DNA from: Castanea sativa
Lineage: Eukaryota; Streptophyta; Magnoliopsida; Fagales; Fagaceae
DNA: 64,000 nucleotides
Assembly: GCF_040712315.1 (NCBI RefSeq)
Contig: NC_134021.1
Location: forward strand, 30,787,501-30,851,500
Reading direction: 5' to 3'
Positions 58,301 through 64,000 of the stretch are shown here, piece after piece. The stretch's first letter is position 1. Each line of letters opens with the position of its first letter. The notes beneath the pieces are model-generated. The model was not told the origin of the DNA, did no database searches, and saw nothing but the letters and a program-made list of their open reading frames with translations. Position numbers and translations under genes: made by a program.

Positions 58301-61300
58301 CAAAATTTGGTCAAAGGAAATTTTAATCCTTACATTTTTGACTCAGAAAGTAATTGTGACAGTTATTTGGCAGCCTTCTTCATTAGACGTGTTTACTACC
58401 AAATTAGCTTATGAAATTTCTGCTAATTCATCTCTCATTAAAACCTAACAATCATAACTGGAACAAGTTTTGGAAAAATGACAACTCTACCTCAACAACA
58501 ACAACAACCACCAAGCCTTAGTCCCAAAATTTGGAGTTGTATGGATCAAATTGGGTCGATCACATGAATTCTTTTTCTCCATTCTATCCTATCTAAAGTT
58601 GTGCTCTTTGTTACTTCCCTAATTGACATGTTTTTTTTAATTTTTTATTATTACTTCTACTAATATTAGTTTTGGCCTCAGCAGTCATCAAAATTTCCTT
58701 GTGGCTTTTTAGAAAAGATCTCATCGGAATGGTAGACTATTAGCAGGGAATAAACGATTTCATCGGAACACAACCCAAAAGGAAACAGCTCTTTCTGCAA
58801 TTAGAGATGGTGTTAGAGCAAGGAATGTTTGGCTCAGTATGGTGCCCAATATTTTACTTATTAGTTTCTTCCTCGGTGACTTGGTTGATTGGAGCTTAAA
58901 ATATTTTGAAACAAATGATGACTTAGCATGGTTTGCCTCATTTTCCCTCACTACTGCATTTGGAAATGTAGTAACCAATCAGTATTCAGCCCTCCTTTTG
59001 ACGTCCCTCTTATGCATTAAAGGGAAGCTGATTATTGTGCTTGTGATTACAGCTAGAAAGCACGGGTACGGGTACGATGGTGACAAATAAATTTTTGAAA
59101 AATTAGCCCCTACTAGCCCTTACCTAGGAAGCACGGGTACGGTACAACATGCGGCTCTCCAAATGAAGTGTCCATGCCCTCCCATTTGATTAGACAAAAA
59201 TCTAGGCGGTATATACTTGGTTTTTTCTTGACGCTGGTTGGTTGAAGTTGAATGTTGATGGTTATTCAAAGAGTAAACTGGAGTTAGCAGGAGCAAGTTA
59301 ATTAAGAGAGGAGAAAGGGGGAAAAAGGGGGGGGGGGGGGGGGGTGTTGGGGCATCTGGACTGTGGTGAATAAACTGGGGGGCTTTTCCTTCCATTTGGA
59401 ACTTTCCACAATCATATTTTTTAATTTTGAGTTATACGGGTCTTGAAATTCATATTACACAGGTTTCTGACTGAATCCTACTCTGAAACAGTAATTAATA
59501 TGGTGAAAATGGGGTTCGTGATCTGCATCCTAATTGGAATCTAGTCCAATCCTGCTGAAGTTTATGGAAGAAGAAGGTCAATTTGTTATGTAGCATACCA
59601 ACATAGAAGAAATTTTTGTGTTAACTAGCACACAAGTCATAGCACGAACCTTATAATTTTGAACTCTCTTCCTCTTCAGCAGATTTAACCTTTTTCTTTT
59701 CTGCCTCGTGATATTTCAGGGGCGGTTAGACTCAGATTTTATGTAGTTGGGCTTAGAGCTACCCATTGAATGGATTAGGATCCAGTGCAATACCCCAAGT
59801 ACCATTCCTCCCATTCCTCTCACAATTTTTTTTATACTTTTTCTAACTTTTTATATTCAAGGGTTGATATTGAAAGTTGCTTTTAAACTCTCAATCTCAG
59901 CTATTAAAAGCAATTGCACATGGTGCAAAGCCTTAGTTATTATACCTAATCTCAAACCCCCATTGAACACCCACCCAAAAAAAGAAATCATTTCAAAATG
60001 TAAAGTGTTAACAAATATGTTAACAAAGGAGGAGAAAAGATCATACAAATGCGATGAAGTAGCATGCAACCAGAGGCAATAAAAGTTGTTTTTCTGGGAG
60101 ATGATGTTATGCAATTGTAAAGGTTGTCTTTGCTTAAAAGATAAATTTAATCCAACCACCCCCCCCCCCCACCAAGGTTTCTATGCGAGAATGTGCAAAT
60201 CAAAGAGATGTCAAGAAAGCAAGGTTAAGGGCTAGGAAGCATGGACACGGGTATGATACGGTGACACAATAAATTTTTGAAAAATTATAACATAAAATGA
60301 CCGGTACAACACCTAAATGAAGTGTTCATGCTTTCTAGGTTAAGGGGAAGGTCATTCTACTCTCTTAATGTAAGATTACTATGCTAATATGTCCATCAAA
60401 TATACCATTTTGCTATAACATGAATTCTGCGATACAATTGAGCAACAACAAACTAGTTTGCTAATATGAGAATTATTTGCTATAACTGGGAGTAAATAAC
60501 TGCATTCTTTTACCAATTAACATGGTAGATAGTTTAAAGTAAGAACACTGTTGCATGATGTTTATGTAACAAGATAATTAAGTGAAAATCAAAAATAAAA
60601 AAGAGGAAAGTTTTGGAAGCCTTTTTGGTGGGGCTTTTTCTTGTTTTGAGAAAAGCCTGAATGAGTTGCACTTCTGTGAGCAGAGAGGAATATAATGAAG
60701 ATATTAAAACTTTTTTGACGGTTTTGAATTTGAAAATTCTTCATCCGCCCATAACAAAGCATAACAAAAAGAATCAAATATGAGCATAGGTATGAAATTA
60801 CTTTGCCGATGAGACAAATACTCTCAAGGGATTCTCTGATTAGACATTCGGTCAAAGATCTTCACAAACTAAAATAATCTCCTTCTTATGTGAAGGCACT
60901 TCATATTATTTTCTTCTTTTGCTATGGTCTATCAATGAATAAACCCAAAGTTAAGCTATAAGCCCCAAAAGGTATAAGAACACCCACACCAAAAGTTTCC
61001 AATTTTTTTTTGTTTTTTTTTGTTTTTCAGTTTTGGAAGCATTCCACAAAAAATGACGCATTGTAGGTTCCGATTCGGGAATCAGCTTCTCCAAATAATT
61101 TTGGAGGTAAGCCTACCAATCACCTCTCTCACACCCTACAAAAGTAGGAGATTTGTGCTATGGGTACAAATATTTTTGTTTTTCTGTTAAGTCAATTTTT
61201 TGTGTTTTTGAAACACTCTTCATCGTCTCTTTTGCATTAATACCATAGTACCATAGAAAAATATCTCAAAACCATATACTTTGCTAATACAACCCATCAA

Positions 61301-62004
61301 GAGAAAAGTTTTGGGTGTTATTTGTAAAAATATTTGGACAATTATTCGATGCCCACTAATGAATAGAAAATATCAAATACAAAAGAGGCAATACAAATCC
61401 ATTCATCTCAACATCAAAACAGTAGGCAATTCAACTTCAAAGAAAAAAGAAGCACTCTTACCTTTCCTGTAGAAATCCGGGTTGTCAATGGCCGGAGCCG
61501 CTCTCCTTTTGGAACTGAAAAGGGTGTCAGAAACCCAAAAAAGAATATAAAAAAAAAAATGACAAAAACCCAGAAAAGAAAATTACCAGGGAAATCAAAA
61601 TCGAGCTCGGTTCGAGTCTGCAACTGCCAACCGTGACCGTATTGGACGAGAAGGGAATTGGGTCCAAAAGCAATGGGTTCCTCTCTTTCTTTAAAGGCTT
61701 CTATATGCAGAGCAAGGGGTAGGGGTGTGACTGTGGCTGTACCCATTAATGTCCGATTAATTAGTGACAAAGCAAATCCAGCGTCTGTTCCAACCGCAAA
61801 CCGCCTTGTCTTCCCCGAACTTCTGCATTTAACCTCTATGAACTGGTCGTTGTTTCATTCAAGTTACAACAAATTTAATCAAAATTCTATCAGTTTCCGA
61901 TTTTTTATACAAACCCAAATCAGGAAAAAAAAAAATTAAAAAGATAGAGAGAGGATTACAGTAGGAGGAGGATGTGGAGCAGGTTCTGCTGTTTCTTCCG
62001 CCAT
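55345..62004 (-). CDS. Uncharacterised single-pass membrane protein, complete 4-exon gene
   Basis: Exons on the minus strand are 62004-61960, 61833-61587, 61514-61462 and 55515-55345. Junctions are GT-AG and in phase, giving 171 aa. The N-terminus is MAEETAEPAPHPPPT (residues 1-15), acidic and Pro-rich, with no obvious signal peptide. Exon 2 (residues 16-98) contains GTDAGFALSLINRTLMGTAT and FGPNSLLVQYGHGWQLQT. Exon 3 is basic (PKGERLRPLTTR). Exon 4 ends with one hydrophobic segment, about residues 137-159 (IGKIILAFILIFVLGAIFTL), followed by LENLPRLILFIKSSM. This suggests a tail-anchored protein. I recognise it only as a conserved-looking plant protein without a named family and assign no function. 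The acceptor of exon 2 could also be 2 bp upstream, but the chosen one keeps frame. Intron 3 is 5.9 kb and holds two LINE ends, MITEs and a possible RTE fragment. Confidence 0.8.
56455..56866 (+). mobile_element. 5'-truncated L1-type LINE 3' end
   Basis: The segment encodes, in a broken plus frame, the end of the LINE zf-RVT region (WVMPKDVVELLASWLGKF; NEVIWNMVPHC). A 3' UTR of about 200 bp and a poly-A run (56857-56866) follow. It resembles the tail of the LINE at 18110-20345. It lies antisense in intron 3 of the membrane-protein gene. Confidence 0.75.
56956..57645. mobile_element. GAGCATTC-type element, about 684 bp, without exact target duplication
   Basis: The left end GAGCATTCACATTGGTGG (56959) pairs with the inverse of CTGATGTGAATGTTC (ending 57642). 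The flanks are TAA and TTT, so the duplication is not preserved. Nested inside from about 57204 is a partial Tourist-like sequence (GGGTCCGTTTGGATATAACT) that ends in CG-rich ACAGTGCGCGCACAGTAAC and an A-run. Confidence 0.6.
57715..58032 (+). mobile_element. Second 5'-truncated LINE 3' end
   Basis: The broken plus frame again encodes the LINE tail (VELLACWQG-like with stops, then PHCLMWCIWRER-like). A 3' UTR and the 3' end ATCATTAATAAAAAAAG follow. The sequence differs from the copy at 56455, so it derives from another LINE lineage. Confidence 0.7.
58491..58625. mobile_element. Probable RTE-type non-LTR retrotransposon end
   Basis: The run ACAACAACAACAACC is followed by ACCAAGCCTTAGTCCCAAAA and TGGAGTTGTATGGATC. 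This block is a familiar 3' UTR signature of plant RTE elements (in inverse orientation). No coding region is attached. Confidence 0.5.
59052..59176. mobile_element. Two truncated copies of a short hAT-like MITE
   Basis: CTAGAAAGCACGGGTACGGG (59053) and CTAGGAAGCACGGGTACGGT (about 59126) both match the left end of the intact copy at 60232. The second also has the AATGAAGTGTCCATGC right end. The copies are incomplete or rearranged. Confidence 0.6.
59326..59344. repeat. G homopolymer
   Basis: A run of about 17 G lies within intron 3 of the membrane-protein gene. Such runs are often mis-sequenced. Confidence 0.9.
60224..60346. mobile_element. hAT-like MITE, 107 bp
   Basis: The element at 60232-60338 has ends CTAGGAAGCATGGACAC and CTAGAAAGCATGAACAC (inverted) and the exact 8-bp duplication GTTAAGGG (60224-60231 and 60339-60346). 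Confidence 0.88.
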
Positions 62005-62200
62005 TGTAGACACAGAGAGAAGAGAAGAACCGTGTCGAGTTGACGAGTACCGACCGTTTATAGTTTTTTTTTTTTTTAGTAATTTAAATTTCCAGCTATT
62101 ACAACTTAACACAGTAATATACTGTGAAAATCTAGTACACGTAGCGCTACTCCCATTTCTAGGCGTTTTTACAAAACTAACTACAAAACTGAAACTATAT
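62005..62200. promoter_or_regulatory. Leader/upstream region of the membrane-protein gene
   Basis: On the minus strand the ATG (62004) is preceded by a short CT-rich leader (TTCTTCTCTTCTCTCTGTG) and, further up, AAACGGTCGGTACTCG. No clear TATA box is present. Confidence 0.35.
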
Positions 62201-62204
62201 CATT

Positions 62205-62600
62205 AGTAAGCAAACATTTGAAACATATTTGGTTTCTAACAATTCGAGTCTATTGGACTCGATTTTCGGTTTATATTTCTCCTACGCGGCACTGGCTGAG
62301 CTGGACAAGGAAGCCACGTTGGCACAAAAATCGAGTTCAAAGAACTCGATTTTTGGTCAAGAAAATTGAGTTCAATGAACTCGATTTCTATTTTACACAC
62401 TCACGCCGGCGCACGTGATCACGTTAGTAAATCGAGTCCAGTGGACTCGATTTTTGGTCACGTGATCACTTAAGGTAAATCGAGTCTACTGGACTCGATT
62501 TTTGGGCACCATAGTTTTCGGGCACGTGGATGTAACTCGAGTCAAGGAGGCTCGATTTATTTGCTTCTGAAAATCGAGTCTCCTGAACTCGATTTCCGTG
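62205..62600. repeat. TCGAGTNNNNNNACTCGA inverted-motif array
   Basis: At least six short palindromes of the form AATCGAGT(C/T)...(G/A)ACTCGATTTT, each with a 6-8 bp loop, lie at about 62234, 62329, 62362, 62431, 62474 and 62569, with a variant at 62534. The loops differ (for example CCAGTGG, TTCAAAGA, CTACTGG), so they are separate repeats rather than one hairpin. The same core occurs in the arrays at 5495-6062 and 47729-48648. Confidence 0.85.
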
Positions 62601-64000
62601 AATGGTCCCCAACCCATCCACGTGTCATGTGGGTCCCAACTGGGACCTTTTTCCCCCTTACCCGGCTCACTTATGCTCTCATTTCTCTTCTGCTCTCACA
62701 GCAACACCACTCACACAACCCTCATCACTCACACAACTTACTTCACTCACACAACAATCACACTCATCTTTCATCAACTTTCATCAACTCTCAGGTAATA
62801 TTTTTTACAATATTGATAATATTTTTTGTTAGTTAAATATAGTAATTATTTGCTAGGTTATTTTTTTTAAGAAACAATTAGAACATATTAGGAAAATTTT
62901 TGTTTTTTTGTTTGTTAGTGTAAATATTGTGATTAGTTTGTTTGTTTGTGGGTAGTTTGTTAGTGTAAATATTGTGATTAGTTTGTTTGTTTGTTTGTGG
63001 GTAGTTTGTTAGTATATTGTGATTATTTGTTAGTTTTTTTTAATTATTATTATGATTAATTATTGGAAATACTTAGTACTAAATATTTTGATTAATGTTA
63101 TTACAACATATTTGGAAATTTTTTTTTTGTTAGTGTAAATATTGTGATTAAATTATTTGCTAAGTTTTTTTTAGGAAATTAATATTGTGATTGTAAATTG
63201 GGAATTTTTAGTACCAAATATTGTGATTAATTATGTTATTACAACATATTGAGAATATTTGCTTATTTTTTGTTAGTGTAAATATTGTGATTAAATTATT
63301 TTGTAGGTTTTTAAAAAAAATTAATATTGTGATTAATTATTGGGAATATTTAGTATTGGGGAAATATTTAGTACCAAATATTGTGATTATGCTAGGTTTT
63401 TATTCAAAATTAATATTGGGAATATTTAGTACTAAATATTGTGATCAATTGTTAGGAATATTTAGTACTTTTAGGTTTTTGTCATTGGTATGAAATGGAT
63501 TATGAGTTTGATACCTAAGACACCCATTACAGTCTTTTTAGTATAAATTATTTCAAGATATAGTTGTTTCAGATTTGTAACAAAGATTTCAATGGGTAAC
63601 TAGTTGCTATAATATTTTTGTTCATCATATCTTATTTGAATGGGTTTTGAATGTCATGCCTCTAGAATGATTTGGATGTGAGTATATGCAAATTTGGTTG
63701 AGGTTAGTATTGTTGGCATGTCGTACCCAAAGTTTTGTGATTGATGTTGATTGAGAGTTATAAATTTGTCACTAACACAATTGCACTTGATGATCTATAG
63801 GTTGATAATGATCTATATAAATATATACTACGGTGGATCCCTTAGCAATGCCAACCCTTATGACGGATTTCCATTTGAAGGTCCGGGTATCCAAAGGTCG
63901 TTATATGATGATACGCCATAAGTTAAAGACCTTGAGTGATTTGAAGATAAAAATTATGGAAGAGCTGCAACTGAATCCTGCTTTGCATGACATACATATT
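62600..64000 (+). CDS. 5' part of a transcription unit running off the window, possibly MULE-encoded
   Basis: A CACTCACACAAC-rich leader (62700-62795) ends in CTCAG|GTAATA, a plausible intron donor. After about 1 kb of AT-rich sequence, ATGATCTATAG| (about 63800) is a plausible acceptor. An open frame starts at ATG 63848 and runs 51 codons to the window end: it begins MPTLMTDFHLKVRVSKGRYM and continues with a charged helix (KLKTLSDLKIKIMEELQL). Another frame just upstream reads IYYGGS, a motif seen at the start of some plant MuDR proteins, but it is closed by a stop. The TCGAGT palindromes upstream favour a MULE. Host-gene origin is not excluded. Confidence 0.35.

Noticed and set aside
59637..59713. 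Minus-strand Lys/Glu-rich tail ending in SSKL as last exon of the membrane-protein gene
   Set aside because: There is no good acceptor in phase. The exon at 55345-55515 has a perfect acceptor, fits the phase and supplies a membrane anchor.
1..64000. tRNA, rRNA or organellar insertions
   Set aside because: I looked for cloverleaf-type motifs (GGTTCGAATCC-like T-arms with matching acceptor stems) and conserved rRNA words and saw none; the GGTATCAAAGC matches are retroelement primer-binding sites, not tRNA genes.

Overview
This window is nuclear DNA from a flowering plant. It holds three complete intron-containing host genes, all on the minus strand, in a dense background of transposable elements, MITEs and an AT-rich tandem repeat. 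The genes use eudicot-style GT-AG introns. The MITE families, including the 'GGGTCCGTTTGGAT' Tourist-like type and the 'GAGCATTC...' type, together with abundant low-complexity AT tracts, suggest a woody eudicot, possibly Fagales. The taxon is an inference, not a reading.

Host genes. I rebuilt each gene by hand from splice sites and reading-frame phase, and every exon junction is phase-consistent. (1) 23265-30421 (-) is an 8-exon gene for a 270-aa RRM protein of the BPA1 (binding partner of ACD11) family. (2) 36517-45750 (-) is an 11-exon gene for a 354-aa replication factor C subunit 3, an AAA+ clamp-loader subunit. (3) 55345-62004 (-) is a 4-exon gene for a 171-aa protein of unknown function with one C-terminal membrane segment, and its last intron is 5.9 kb and full of retroelement debris.

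Layout. 1-8 kb: intergenic DNA with a decayed MULE transposase (1.57-3.6 kb), a half-element rich in CTCGAG repeats (5.5-6.06 kb) and a hAT MITE. 8-18 kb: a GAGCATTC MITE split by a 2-kb LTR, more MITEs, and an LTR/leader fragment. 18.1-20.35 kb: a decayed minus-strand L1-type LINE. 20.37-22 kb: a solo LTR and a Copia gag remnant. 23-30.5 kb: the BPA1-like gene with a Copia deletion derivative in intron 3. 31-35.8 kb: a possible Helitron start, the ~132-bp tandem repeat, a solo LTR, and an LTR element carrying an ORF I do not recognise. 36.5-45.8 kb: the RFC3 gene, with MITEs filling introns 7 and 8. 46.1-55.2 kb: a block of ~132-bp tandem repeat that served as a landing pad for a solo LTR, a small MULE with a captured host-like exon, a hAT element, an LTR fragment, and a 3.29-kb MULE with ~0.5-kb inverted repeats. 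55.3-62 kb: the membrane-protein gene. 62.2-64 kb: the start of an element or gene with TCGAGT hairpin repeats upstream of an ORF that runs off the window.

Most striking: the 3.29-kb MULE at 51078-54367 has a 9-bp target duplication, a PB1-like ORF and a convergent GRF zinc-finger pseudogene whose stop codons are 3 bp apart. The 920-bp MULE at 47729-48648 seems to have captured the first exon of an ATL-type RING gene. A shared TCGAGT/ACTCGA inverted motif links three separate elements.
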